Assembly (NCBI GenBank): GCA_964226685.1
Contig: CAXQRU010000017.1
Coordinates: forward strand, 1 to 21,598
Direction: 5' to 3'
Source of the DNA: CAXQRU01 sp964226685
GTDB taxonomy: Bacteria > Pseudomonadota > Gammaproteobacteria > Pseudomonadales > Cellvibrionaceae
DNA: 21,598 nt
Part shown: positions 9,001 to 15,535 of the stretch, piece by piece
Layout of the letters: each line of letters starts with the position of its first letter
Position numbering within the stretch: position 1 is the first letter of the stretch
Position numbers and translations under genes: made by a program
The notes under the pieces: model-generated
The model's database searches: none
What the model was told of the DNA's origin: nothing
The model's input: only the letters and a program-made list of their open reading frames with translations

Positions 9001-9347
9001 CTATTGAGCGTTTTCGTTCGGGTGATGCGAATGTATTTTTAATAAGCCTCAAGGCTGGTGGCACAGGGTTAAATTTGGTTGAAGCCGATACCGTGATTAT
9101 TTACGACCCTTGGTGGAACCCTGCGGTAGAAAATCAAGCCATTGATCGCAGCCATCGTATTGGCCAACAAAAACCGGTTTTTGTTTATCGTTTGATTGCT
9201 GAAAATAGCGTCGAAGAAAAAATTACTGTATTGCAGGCTCAAAAGCAGGCATTGGCTGAGGGGGTTTACAGCGAGGATACGAACCCTGAAAAGGGCTTGT
9301 TAGATGCTGACTCTTTGCAGGCATTGTTTGCGCCCATTGGTTCATAG
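6072..9347 (+). CDS. SWIM zinc-finger SNF2-family DNA helicase/ATPase
   Basis: A 1091-residue superfamily-2 ATPase of the bacterial SNF2 (HepA/RapA-like) group. N-terminal SWIM zinc finger is at residues 83-93 (C83-x-C85...C91-x-H93), followed by a long SNF2-associated region (about 100-620). The ATPase core has motif I DDMGLGKT (Lys656), motif II DEAQ (748-751), motif III LSGTPMENHLGELWSLFDF, and the C-terminal lobe with VLVFSQF, AGGTGLNL and the motif VI stretch QAIDRSHRIGQ. Such proteins translocate on double-stranded DNA and remodel protein-DNA or RNA polymerase complexes; the substrate here is unknown. Start choice is uncertain: an ATG at 6003 with AAGGTGA upstream would add 23 hydrophobic residues, unlikely for a cytosolic ATPase, while family similarity seems to begin near MSLGDIKRACG (Met at 6111). 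I chose the ATG at 6072, which has a weak Shine-Dalgarno sequence. It stands alone, without methylase or nuclease partners, so a defence role is not supported. Confidence 0.93.
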   Translation: MTFPDITIQSAIPMSLGDIKRACGARSYQRGMTYYHEGRVTDLTYEAEADEIGRLGATVSGSDDYEVTVYICYRGERELDGYCDCPMDYNCKHVAAACIAFLKEYASKQHKVPASKNALASDISQWLNRLEATANIAPRVLEDPYYPVYILRPIKGYWGSTDKYDVEIRLTRPRKNGQGLIKGQVASARRMAWGGQREFNNTRIEEKDIDVTSLLSATEGNYYYGSGTFSGRTGFHLLERLLDTGRCYWLDHENQALQLGPKQDLQVEWQQQKNSYQLVVKPDVIIFSTEPPMYLDTKQHQIGEIDIGQWTLEQIKILKAAPPVPNEQAERLAHVLEEQYPKLPIAQPVSLETEEQRHPLTPRLTMVKQKSGDDHYHCIQLMFAYGDVATFPLPVRAYHLETHNQKRIKVIRDHDAEEMALNRLVDLGFDLQSPQQENAPLILLPFAESKAASAAVWDEFIEQHKPRLESDGWLITVDDSFQLQFHDSDWSAELEYDEEQSDWFTLRFDLEVEGRPSLPLAPLLAPLLAEEGDLPEIVVLPMPGQADHYVRLPSQRLQPFLATLKELFDRATNDELKLSRYDALELDELSEHIDGAKALRELAAKLKNFNGIPVVAPPQGLQAKLREYQQQGLNWLQFLREYQLNGILADDMGLGKTVQTLAHLLLEKECGRLTSPVLIIAPTSLMGNWRREAQSFAPELKICVLHGSDRHQYYDMLDQFDLVLITYGLVVRDSEYLEAISFHTIVLDEAQVIKNPSAKMSKQVRRLKSQHRLCLSGTPMENHLGELWSLFDFLMPGFLGGRKEFTEYYRTPIEKHGDSERNQSLQRRVRPFMLRRTKNEVATELPPKTVIDQRVVLGKAQAELYESIRVSMDKQVREALAQKGLARSHITILDALLKLRQVCCDPRLVKLKGAKKVKDSAKLTLFLELLDELLSEGRKVLVFSQFTTMLGLIENAIIEREIIYTKLTGQTRKRDEAIERFRSGDANVFLISLKAGGTGLNLVEADTVIIYDPWWNPAVENQAIDRSHRIGQQKPVFVYRLIAENSVEEKITVLQAQKQALAEGVYSEDTNPEKGLLDADSLQALFAPIGS

Positions 9348-9460
9348 ATAGATAGTTAGATGGGTTTGAGATACATTTAATCTTCAGGTATGGCGCTATT
9401 GAGAAATCCTTCCCAATTTCCCCTGCCAAAGTTATCGCCATTAGATAATCGTGAAAATCA

Positions 9461-9489
9461 TTGAGGCCTTTTCGGCTTTCTGGTATCCT
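9461..9489 (+). promoter_or_regulatory. Candidate sigma-70 promoter for the pyrG cluster
   Basis: TTGAGG (9461-9466) and TATCCT (9484-9489) are separated by exactly 17 bases, and TGG before the -10 makes it an extended -10. Each hexamer matches consensus at four of six positions. It would give a leader of about 55 nt before the pyrG ATG at 9550. It lies in the 202-base gap after the helicase gene, where no helicase terminator is evident. Confidence 0.5.
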
Positions 9490-9549
9490 GGCGTCCCATC
9501 TACGTTGGCCTAAAGCCACTCCTTTGTATCATTTGTCCGGGTGTTCTGA

Positions 9550-11181
9550 ATGACTCGTTATATTTTTGTTACTGGCGGCGTTGTGTCGTCCTTAGGCAAG
9601 GGTATTGCCGCCGCTTCACTGGCCGCTATTTTGGAGGCTCGCGGCCTCAATGTGACTATTCTCAAGTTAGATCCATATATCAATGTGGATCCTGGCACTA
9701 TGAGCCCATTCCAGCATGGGGAGGTGTTTGTGACCGAGGATGGTGCAGAAACCGATCTCGATCTCGGACACTATGAACGGTTCATCAACACCAAAATGAC
9801 CAGCCGCAACAACTTCACTACCGGCCGTGTTTACGAAACGGTGTTGAGAAAAGAGCGCCGTGGTGATTATTTGGGGGGTACCGTCCAGGTCATTCCTCAT
9901 ATCACTGATGAAATCAAGCGTCGTATTGTTGATGGCGCTAAGGGTTATGAAATCGCCATCGTTGAGATTGGTGGTACCGTGGGTGATATCGAGTCCCAAC
10001 CGTTCCTAGAGGCCGTGCGCCAGCTTAAAGTGGAGCTAGGTGCTCAGCGCGCGCAGCTAATGCATCTGACTCTCGTGCCCTATATATCAACAGCTGGCGA
10101 GACTAAAACCAAGCCGACTCAACACTCGGTGAAAGAGCTTCGCTCGATTGGTTTGCAGCCTGATATCTTATTATGCCGTTCGGAGTTACCAATTGATGAA
10201 GACTCCAGACGAAAGATCGCCTTGTTCACCAGTGTCGAGCAGCGTGCGGTCGTCTCTCTGGCGGATGCTGAAACCATCTATGCCATTCCAAGAATACTGA
10301 TGTCTAATGGTCTTGATGCCATTGTATTGGATAAATTTAATATGGGTGCACCAGCCGCTGATCTGAGCGAGTGGGATAAAGTGGTCGATGGTAAGCTGAA
10401 CCCAGAGCACAGTATTACCATTGCCATGGTGGGTAAATACACCGAGCTATTGGATGCTTACAAGTCTCTGAATGAAGCGCTCAGTCATGCCGGTGTTCAT
10501 ACTCGCACGAAAGTCAAAGTCAATTATATTAACGCTGAAGACATTGAAGAGCAGGGTACGGATATTCTAAAAGATGCCCATGCGATCTTGGTCCCCGGTG
10601 GTTTTGGCAACCGAGGGCTTGAGGGTAAACTCACCGCCGTGGCTTATGCTCGTGAAAATAAAGTGCCTTATTTGGGCATTTGTTTGGGTATGCAGTCGGC
10701 TGTTATTGAGTTTGCTCGTGATGTCGCTGGTTTGTCCGCAGCCAACAGTACCGAATTTGATAAACTAACCCCGGATCCCGTTATTGGCTTGATTACCGAG
10801 TGGGTCAATGCAGAGGGTAGTATCGAGACGCGTGATGAAAGTTCAGATCTAGGGGGCACCATGCGCTTAGGTGGCCAAGATTGCCACTTGGTGCCCGGTA
10901 CCAAGGCTCACAGTATCTATGGTAGTGATATAGTGATGGAGCGTCACCGTCATCGTTATGAGTTCAACAACCATTATTTAGAGCAGCTGCAAAAAGCGGG
11001 CTTGGTCATTAGCGGCTGGTCGGCCGATAAAAGCTTGGTTGAAATGGTGGAGCTACCAGATCATCCTTGGTTTATTGGTTGCCAGTTCCATCCTGAATTT
11101 ACTTCAACGCCTCGAAAGGGACACGTGCTATTTACTAGCTTCGTGAAAGCGGCGTTGGCTTACGCTAAAAAGGCTCCCTAG
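9550..11181 (+). CDS. pyrG: CTP synthase (glutamine hydrolysing)
   Basis: A 543-residue cytosolic enzyme that aminates UTP to CTP using ATP and glutamine, the last step of pyrimidine nucleotide synthesis. The N-terminal synthetase domain opens with the P-loop-like GGVVSSLGKGI and contains DPYINVDPGTM and IVEIGGTVGDIE. The C-terminal class I glutamine amidotransferase domain has the nucleophile Cys378 in GICLGMQ and the His514/Glu516 pair in FHPEF, matching the E. coli catalytic triad with a one-residue offset. Length is normal for the family. It is the first gene of a compact same-strand cluster; kdsA starts 3 bases after its stop. The Shine-Dalgarno sequence is weak, but the start is fixed by the conserved MTRYIFVTGGVVSSLGKG. 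Confidence 0.99.
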   Translation: MTRYIFVTGGVVSSLGKGIAAASLAAILEARGLNVTILKLDPYINVDPGTMSPFQHGEVFVTEDGAETDLDLGHYERFINTKMTSRNNFTTGRVYETVLRKERRGDYLGGTVQVIPHITDEIKRRIVDGAKGYEIAIVEIGGTVGDIESQPFLEAVRQLKVELGAQRAQLMHLTLVPYISTAGETKTKPTQHSVKELRSIGLQPDILLCRSELPIDEDSRRKIALFTSVEQRAVVSLADAETIYAIPRILMSNGLDAIVLDKFNMGAPAADLSEWDKVVDGKLNPEHSITIAMVGKYTELLDAYKSLNEALSHAGVHTRTKVKVNYINAEDIEEQGTDILKDAHAILVPGGFGNRGLEGKLTAVAYARENKVPYLGICLGMQSAVIEFARDVAGLSAANSTEFDKLTPDPVIGLITEWVNAEGSIETRDESSDLGGTMRLGGQDCHLVPGTKAHSIYGSDIVMERHRHRYEFNNHYLEQLQKAGLVISGWSADKSLVEMVELPDHPWFIGCQFHPEFTSTPRKGHVLFTSFVKAALAYAKKAP

Positions 11182-11184
11182 CCC

Positions 11185-12036
11185 GTGAAAACTATTGAGG
11201 TACTTTGCGGTCAGCATCGCATGGCCAATGACCGCCCCTTAGTGTTAATGGGCGGTTTAAATGTGCTGGAGTCAACGGAGCTGGCACTGCGCACATGCGA
11301 GCGTTTTGTATCAGTAACCGCAAAGCTCGGCATCCCCTATATTTTTAAAGCATCCTTTGATAAAGCCAACCGTTCATCCATTCACTCCTATCGTGGGCCC
11401 GGTTTAGAGCAAGGTTTGGCCACGTTTCGTGCGATTAAAGAACACTTTGATGTCCCCATTATTACCGATATTCACGAGCCACACCAAGCCAAGGCCTGTG
11501 CTGAGGTATGCGATGTATTGCAATTACCAGCATTTTTGGCTCGCCAAACCGATTTGGTGGCGGCATTGGCGGCCACGGGTAAGCCTGTTAATATCAAAAA
11601 ACCGCAATTTTTAAGCCCTGAGCAAATGGTTAATATCGTCGAAAAATTTCGCGAGTTGGGTAGTGACCAATTGTTGTTGTGCGAGCGTGGAACCTGCTTT
11701 GGTTATGATAATTTAGTGGTCGATATGCTTGGAATGGATCTGATGAAACGTGTGAGCGGAGGCTTGCCGCTAGTCTTTGATGTTACCCATGCGCTGCAAC
11801 AGCGAGCCAGTGGCAGTGCGGCCTCTGGTGGTCGGCGTCAGCAAATTATGAGTTTGACGAAAGCAGGCCTTGGAATTGGCTTGGCCGGTCTATTTTTAGA
11901 GGCCCACCCAGACCCCGATAAAGCCCTGTGTGATGGCCCCAGTGCCTTGCCTCTTGCACAGCTCGAACCCTTTTTAGAGCAGGTGAAATTGATGGATGAT
12001 ACCGTCAAAGCCCTACCAGAGTTAACGATTGATTAA
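11185..12036 (+). CDS. kdsA: 3-deoxy-8-phosphooctulonate synthase (KDO-8-P synthase)
   Basis: A 283-residue enzyme that condenses arabinose-5-phosphate with phosphoenolpyruvate to KDO-8-phosphate, for the inner core of LPS. Family signatures are dense: GGLNVLES, FKASFDKANRSSIHSYRGPG, LPAFLARQTDLV, KKPQFLSPEQM, FGYDNLVVDMLGM, DVTHALQ and EAHPDPDKALCDGPSALPL. Asn in GGLNVLES, rather than Cys, marks the metal-independent class. It starts at a GTG only 3 bases after pyrG, so the two are almost certainly cotranscribed; AAGG near the pyrG stop can act as its ribosome site. Its PEP substrate is the product of enolase, encoded next. Confidence 0.98.
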   Translation: MKTIEVLCGQHRMANDRPLVLMGGLNVLESTELALRTCERFVSVTAKLGIPYIFKASFDKANRSSIHSYRGPGLEQGLATFRAIKEHFDVPIITDIHEPHQAKACAEVCDVLQLPAFLARQTDLVAALAATGKPVNIKKPQFLSPEQMVNIVEKFRELGSDQLLLCERGTCFGYDNLVVDMLGMDLMKRVSGGLPLVFDVTHALQQRASGSAASGGRRQQIMSLTKAGLGIGLAGLFLEAHPDPDKALCDGPSALPLAQLEPFLEQVKLMDDTVKALPELTID

Positions 12037-12053
12037 AATTTGAGGAGTTTCAA

Positions 12054-13346
12054 ATGAGTAACATTATTGATATTCAAGCCTTTGAAGTGCTTGATTCGAG
12101 AGGTAACCCAACCGTTAGCGCGGAAGTGACGCTTGAAGGCGGTATTATGGGTTCAGCCTGCGCCCCTTCTGGTGCATCAACTGGTTCTCGCGAAGCCCTA
12201 GAGTTGCGCGATGGCGATACCTCTCGCTACCTAGGTAAAGGCGTTTTGAAGGCGGTTAACAATATCAATACCACTATCAAAGCCTTGTTGGTGGGTCAAG
12301 ACGCTCAAAATCAAGCAGCGATCGACCAACTAATGATTGATGCTGACGGCACCGAGTCAAAATCAAAGCTAGGCGCTAACGCCATCTTGGCGGTATCACT
12401 GGCAACGGCTAAAGCGGCGGCGGCGGCCAAAGGTATTCCTTTGTATCAACACATCGCCGATCTTAATGGCACGCCCGGTCAGTACACCTTGCCAGTGCCT
12501 ATGATGAATATTCTCAATGGTGGTGAGCACGCTGACAACAACGTCGATATCCAAGAATTTATGGTTCAGCCGGTTTCTTCAAAAACCTTCAGTGAAGCAT
12601 TACAAGCCGGTGCTGAAATTTTCCATGCGTTGAAAAAAGTATTGGTCGCTAAAGGTTTAAATACGGCGGTGGGTGATGAAGGTGGCTTTGCCCCTAATCT
12701 TGCGTCTAACGCTGATGCGCTTTCCGTTATCCAAGAGGCAACCGCTAATGCTGGCTACGAGTTAGGAAAAGATATTACGCTTGCCTTGGATTGTGCCTCT
12801 TCAGAGTTTTATGAAAATGGTCAATACAACTTAAAAGGTGAAGGTAAAATTTATTCATCAGAAGGTTTTTCTGATTATTTGGCCGAGCTTTGTGAGCAGT
12901 ACCCCATCATTTCGATTGAAGATGGTCAAGATGAGTCCGATTGGGATGGTTGGAAATACCAAACTGAAAAACTCGGTGCAAAAGTTCAGTTGGTCGGTGA
13001 TGATCTGTTCGTGACCAACACCAAAATTTTGAAAGAAGGCATCGAGAAAAACATCGCCAACTCAATCCTGATTAAGTTTAACCAAATTGGTTCACTAACT
13101 GAAACGTTGAGTGCGATTAAGATGGCTAAAGAGGCGGGTTACACAGCGGTGATTTCCCATCGTTCTGGCGAAACCGAAGACACCACCATTGCCGATTTAG
13201 CGGTAGGCACCTGCGCTGGCCAGATTAAAACCGGTTCGCTATGTCGCTCTGACCGTGTGGCGAAGTATAACCGTTTACTGCGCATTGAAGCTGAGCTGGG
13301 TGACAAGGCAGTTTATCGCGGTTTGGCCGAGTTCAAGCAGCAGTAA
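12054..13346 (+). CDS. eno: Enolase
   Basis: A 430-residue enzyme converting 2-phosphoglycerate to phosphoenolpyruvate in glycolysis; in many gammaproteobacteria it also serves as an RNA degradosome subunit. Catalytic Glu209 lies in AVGDEGGFAPNL and Lys341 in ILIKFNQIGSLTET. The Mg ligands are in LALDCASSEF, SIEDGQDESDW and LVGDDLFVTN, and SHRSGETEDTTIADLAVG is present. A strong GAGGAG precedes the ATG by 6 bases, better than for the upstream genes, fitting the high expression expected of enolase. The stop codon overlaps the ftsB start by one base. Confidence 0.99.
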   Translation: MSNIIDIQAFEVLDSRGNPTVSAEVTLEGGIMGSACAPSGASTGSREALELRDGDTSRYLGKGVLKAVNNINTTIKALLVGQDAQNQAAIDQLMIDADGTESKSKLGANAILAVSLATAKAAAAAKGIPLYQHIADLNGTPGQYTLPVPMMNILNGGEHADNNVDIQEFMVQPVSSKTFSEALQAGAEIFHALKKVLVAKGLNTAVGDEGGFAPNLASNADALSVIQEATANAGYELGKDITLALDCASSEFYENGQYNLKGEGKIYSSEGFSDYLAELCEQYPIISIEDGQDESDWDGWKYQTEKLGAKVQLVGDDLFVTNTKILKEGIEKNIANSILIKFNQIGSLTETLSAIKMAKEAGYTAVISHRSGETEDTTIADLAVGTCAGQIKTGSLCRSDRVAKYNRLLRIEAELGDKAVYRGLAEFKQQ

Positions 13347-13648
13347 TGAACCCCAAGTGGCTGCTCTCTGGCTTGCTCGTGGTACTGGTAGTGTTGCAGT
13401 ACCGCTTGTGGGTGGGTGAGGGCAGCTTTGCTCATTGGTATAATTTGAAAGCCCAATCTGAAGATCAAAAACAGGAAAATGATAAGCTTCAAGATCGCAA
13501 CAAAAAAACTGAGTTGGAAATCGAGGCACTGCGTTCGGGTTTAGATGGAGTTGAAGAAAGAGCGCGCGAAGAAATGGGCATGATTAAAGAGGGGGAAACC
13601 TTCTTTATGGTAGTGGAGCCCGACAAAGAGAAGGGTAATGAAGATTAA
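13346..13648 (+). CDS. ftsB: Cell division protein FtsB
   Basis: A 100-residue bitopic inner-membrane protein of the FtsQLB divisome subcomplex. A short cytosolic N terminus is followed by one membrane helix (about residues 5-20), the family-typical YRLWVGEGS, a long coiled coil rich in Lys, Glu and Gln (about 35-70), and the conserved ending EERAREEMGMIKEGETFF. The start overlaps the enolase stop (TAATG), indicating translational coupling, and its end overlaps ispD by 11 bases. The order eno-ftsB-ispD is standard in gammaproteobacteria. Confidence 0.96.
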   Translation: MNPKWLLSGLLVVLVVLQYRLWVGEGSFAHWYNLKAQSEDQKQENDKLQDRNKKTELEIEALRSGLDGVEERAREEMGMIKEGETFFMVVEPDKEKGNED

Positions 13649-14321
13649 GCCAATTATCCATGCGGTTGTGCCGGCGGCAGGTCTCGGTTCTAGGATGAAA
13701 GCCTCGCAACCCAAGCAGTATTGCAAGGCTGCGGGTCAAACTATTTTAGAGCATACTTTGCAACGGTTGCTTGCTGTTCCCTTAATTAATTCAATCACAG
13801 TGGCTATTGCTAGAGACGATGCAACTTGGCCCACTTTACCCATATCTCAACACCCAAAAGTTAATACCGTTTGGGGTGGACATGAGCGTAGTGATTCAGT
13901 GCTATCAGCATTAATGACTTTAGAGGATGATCAGCATCATTGGGCATTAGTACATGATGCGGCAAGACCTTGCGTTCGAGTGGATTCCATCCTGCAACTC
14001 ATTGAAATGGCAACATCTCATCAAGGGGCTATTTTAGCGGTACCGGTTGCCGATACGTTAAAGCGAGTCGCGAGCGATGAAATCGAGTTGACGGTGTCCA
14101 GGGAAAACCTATATCAAGCACAAACCCCCCAGTTATTTCCGGTCGCATTACTAAAGCGAGCGCTTTTGAGTGCGAACGAGCAGTCTATCGCTGTGACGGA
14201 TGAAGCGTCTGCTATCGAGGCCTTGGGTTATCGGCCCAAAATTGTAGAAGGCTGCCGTGATAATATTAAAGTCACGTATCCAGAAGATCTTAGTTTGGTT
14301 GAGAAGTTTTTATCATGCTAA
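13638..14321 (+). CDS. ispD: 2-C-methyl-D-erythritol 4-phosphate cytidylyltransferase
   Basis: A 227-residue enzyme transferring CMP from CTP to methylerythritol phosphate, the third step of the MEP isoprenoid pathway. The nucleotide-binding opening VVPAAGLGSRM is present, followed by KQY, GGHERSDSV, LVHDAARPCV, VPVADTLKRV, QTPQLF, TDEASAIE and the C-terminal NIKVTYPEDL. The coding region begins inside the end of ftsB (11-base overlap) with GAAGGG-like sequence just upstream of the ATG. Its CTP substrate is made by PyrG of the same cluster. It overlaps arfB by 7 bases. Confidence 0.98.
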   Translation: MKIKPIIHAVVPAAGLGSRMKASQPKQYCKAAGQTILEHTLQRLLAVPLINSITVAIARDDATWPTLPISQHPKVNTVWGGHERSDSVLSALMTLEDDQHHWALVHDAARPCVRVDSILQLIEMATSHQGAILAVPVADTLKRVASDEIELTVSRENLYQAQTPQLFPVALLKRALLSANEQSIAVTDEASAIEALGYRPKIVEGCRDNIKVTYPEDLSLVEKFLSC

Positions 14322-14737
14322 AAATTTCCAATAGCGTTACGCTCGAAGAGCATGAAATAACTCTAACCGCTATTCGGGCTCAGGGAGCTGGTGGCCAGAA
14401 TGTCAATAAAGTCTCTTCTGCGATTCATTTGCGATTTTCGATTACTGACTCATCGTTACCTGATTTTTACAAAGAGCGGTTACTTTCTCATAAAGACTAC
14501 CGGATTAGTCAAAGCGGTATTATAGTCATTAAAGCTCAGCGCTATCGTACCCAGGAACAAAATCGTCAAGATGCACTTGATCGTTTGCAAGCCTTGATTC
14601 AAAAAGCCGTAGTGACTCAAAAAAAACGAGTAGCGACTAAGCCTAGCCGCGCGGCTAAGCAAAAACGCGTGGATAATAAAGTTAAAAAAGGACAAAAGAA
14701 GCAGTTGCGATCTGTCAGTAAAAAAGATTTCGATTAG
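14315..14737 (+). CDS. arfB: Peptidyl-tRNA hydrolase ArfB (ribosome rescue)
   Basis: A 140-residue codon-independent ribosome-rescue hydrolase (YaeJ/ICT1 type), which releases peptides from ribosomes stalled on mRNAs lacking a stop codon. The release-factor GGQ motif is at residues 26-28 in RAQGAGGQNVNKVSSA. The C-terminal tail (about 103-136) is strongly basic, with motifs such as KPSRAAKQKRVDNKVKKGQKK, matching the ArfB tail that enters the empty mRNA channel. It lacks the codon-recognition domain of RF1 and RF2. The start overlaps the ispD end by 7 bases and ispF follows 8 bases downstream, so it is embedded in the isoprenoid operon, which is not its usual neighbourhood. Confidence 0.95.
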   Translation: MLKISNSVTLEEHEITLTAIRAQGAGGQNVNKVSSAIHLRFSITDSSLPDFYKERLLSHKDYRISQSGIIVIKAQRYRTQEQNRQDALDRLQALIQKAVVTQKKRVATKPSRAAKQKRVDNKVKKGQKKQLRSVSKKDFD

Positions 14738-14745
14738 GTGAAAAT

Positions 14746-15219
14746 ATGCGAATAGGACACGGCTATGATGTTCATGCCTTTGGCCCAGGTGAAAAAATTG
14801 CCATCGGTGGAGTGATTATACCTCACACGCAAGGCCTGATAGCGCATTCCGATGGTGATGTTTTATTACATGCAATGTGCGATGCGCTCTTGGGTGCGGC
14901 GGCGCTTGGAGATATCGGAGCGCATTTCCCCGATACCGATGCCCAGTACAAAAATATCGATAGTCGAGCCTTGCTCAGAATGGTGATTGCCAAGCTCAAA
15001 GCCAAAGGTTTGCACTTGGTGAATGCGGATATGACCATTGTAGCGCAGGCGCCCAAAATGGCCCCCTATATACCTGCCATGCGTAAGGCTATTGCTGAGG
15101 ATAGCGCAGTGAGCATCGATTGCATTAATGTTAAGGCAACGACCACAGAAGAGCTTGGTTTTGTTGGAAGAAAAGAAGGTATTGAGGCTCATTGTGTGGT
15201 GCTTTTAGCCCCCATTTGA
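14746..15219 (+). CDS. ispF: 2-C-methyl-D-erythritol 2,4-cyclodiphosphate synthase
   Basis: A 157-residue homotrimeric enzyme, forming the cyclodiphosphate of the MEP pathway with loss of CMP. Zn ligands are Asp8 and His10 (RIGHGYDVH) and His42 (HSDGDVLLH). GDIGAHFPDTD and the C-terminal KATTTEELGFVGRKEGIEAH are typical, and length is normal. It starts 8 bases after arfB, with AGGTGAAA as ribosome site, and appears to be the last gene of the cluster. No terminator is evident directly after it; the next promoter begins about 12 bases downstream. Confidence 0.98.
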   Translation: MRIGHGYDVHAFGPGEKIAIGGVIIPHTQGLIAHSDGDVLLHAMCDALLGAAALGDIGAHFPDTDAQYKNIDSRALLRMVIAKLKAKGLHLVNADMTIVAQAPKMAPYIPAMRKAIAEDSAVSIDCINVKATTTEELGFVGRKEGIEAHCVVLLAPI

Positions 15220-15231
15220 TCGATGGCTATA

Positions 15232-15261
15232 GTGCCAATTCTTCATTGATTATGATAGAAT
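15232..15261 (+). promoter_or_regulatory. Candidate sigma-70 promoter of the 36-codon gene
   Basis: GTGCCA (15232-15237, four of six matches) and TAGAAT (15256-15261, five of six) are 18 bases apart. A start near 15268 would give a leader of about 34 nt ending in the AAGGAG ribosome site of the small gene. An alternative -10, TATGAT (15251-15256), has no good -35. Confidence 0.4.
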
Positions 15262-15301
15262 TCGCGCCGGAGAGAAGGGATTTTACCATTAAGGAGTTAT
15301 T

Positions 15302-15412
15302 ATGCGTCAGTGGTTATCCTTGTGCTTACACAATCACAAAGTAGTCACCACTGGTAAGCTGGGCGGCCGAATGGGGATTAACGGTTTGCGTTGTCGAGCT
15401 TACTGGTTTTAG
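15302..15412 (+). CDS. Small 36-residue protein of unknown function
   Basis: An ATG placed 5 bases after a strong AAGGAG (15291-15296) opens 36 codons ending in TAG at 15410-15412. The peptide begins MRQWLSLCLHNHK and ends GGRMGINGLRCRAYWF. It is basic, with two Cys (8 and 31), two His flanking Asn (HNH, 10-12), a Gly-rich centre and an aromatic C terminus. There is no membrane helix or signal peptide. A promoter candidate upstream and two hairpins downstream, the second a good terminator, make a complete single-gene transcription unit. I do not recognise the family. It could be a bona fide small protein or a leader peptide for the downstream transporter gene; the lack of a repeated codon run argues against classical amino-acid attenuation. 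Confidence 0.6.
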   Translation: MRQWLSLCLHNHKVVTTGKLGGRMGINGLRCRAYWF

Positions 15413-15427
15413 GGAAGTATTACTTCC
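15413..15427 (+). other. Short hairpin abutting the small gene stop codon
   Basis: GGAAGT (15413-15418) and ACTTCC (15422-15427) form a 6-bp perfect stem with a 3-nt loop, starting directly after the stop codon. It has no T-run, so on its own it is not a terminator. It may stabilise the 3' end or stack with the terminator hairpin that begins seven bases later. Confidence 0.5.
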
Positions 15428-15433
15428 TATTTG

Positions 15434-15457
15434 AAGGCTGGTTTTCCAGCCTTTTTT
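15434..15457 (+). terminator. Rho-independent terminator after the small gene
   Basis: A perfect 8-bp stem, AAGGCTGG with CCAGCCTT, a TTTT loop and a run of six T. It separates the ispF/small-gene transcription from the EamA transporter gene about 80 bases downstream. Confidence 0.9.
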
Positions 15458-15535
15458 ATGGCCAGAGTTCCCTATTATCCAATTGTCACCTCCCGATGTG
15501 AATGTTAAGGTAGCGCTTTTTCAAAGAGCTGTACT

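Noticed and set aside
6072..9347. SNF2 helicase as part of a DISARM-like or other defence island
   Set aside because: No methyltransferase, nuclease, DUF1998 or phospholipase-type partner is nearby, and the flanks are a surface-protein gene and pyrG. The SWIM-SNF2 architecture is common as a stand-alone gene.
9348..9460. Inverted repeat ATGGCG/CGCCAT and GATA repeats after the helicase gene as a terminator
   Set aside because: The arms are short and about 40 bases apart and are not followed by a T-run.
14866..15192. A 108-codon minus-strand frame inside ispF
   Set aside because: It is antisense to a fully conserved enzyme gene, and its apparent protein has no recognisable features.
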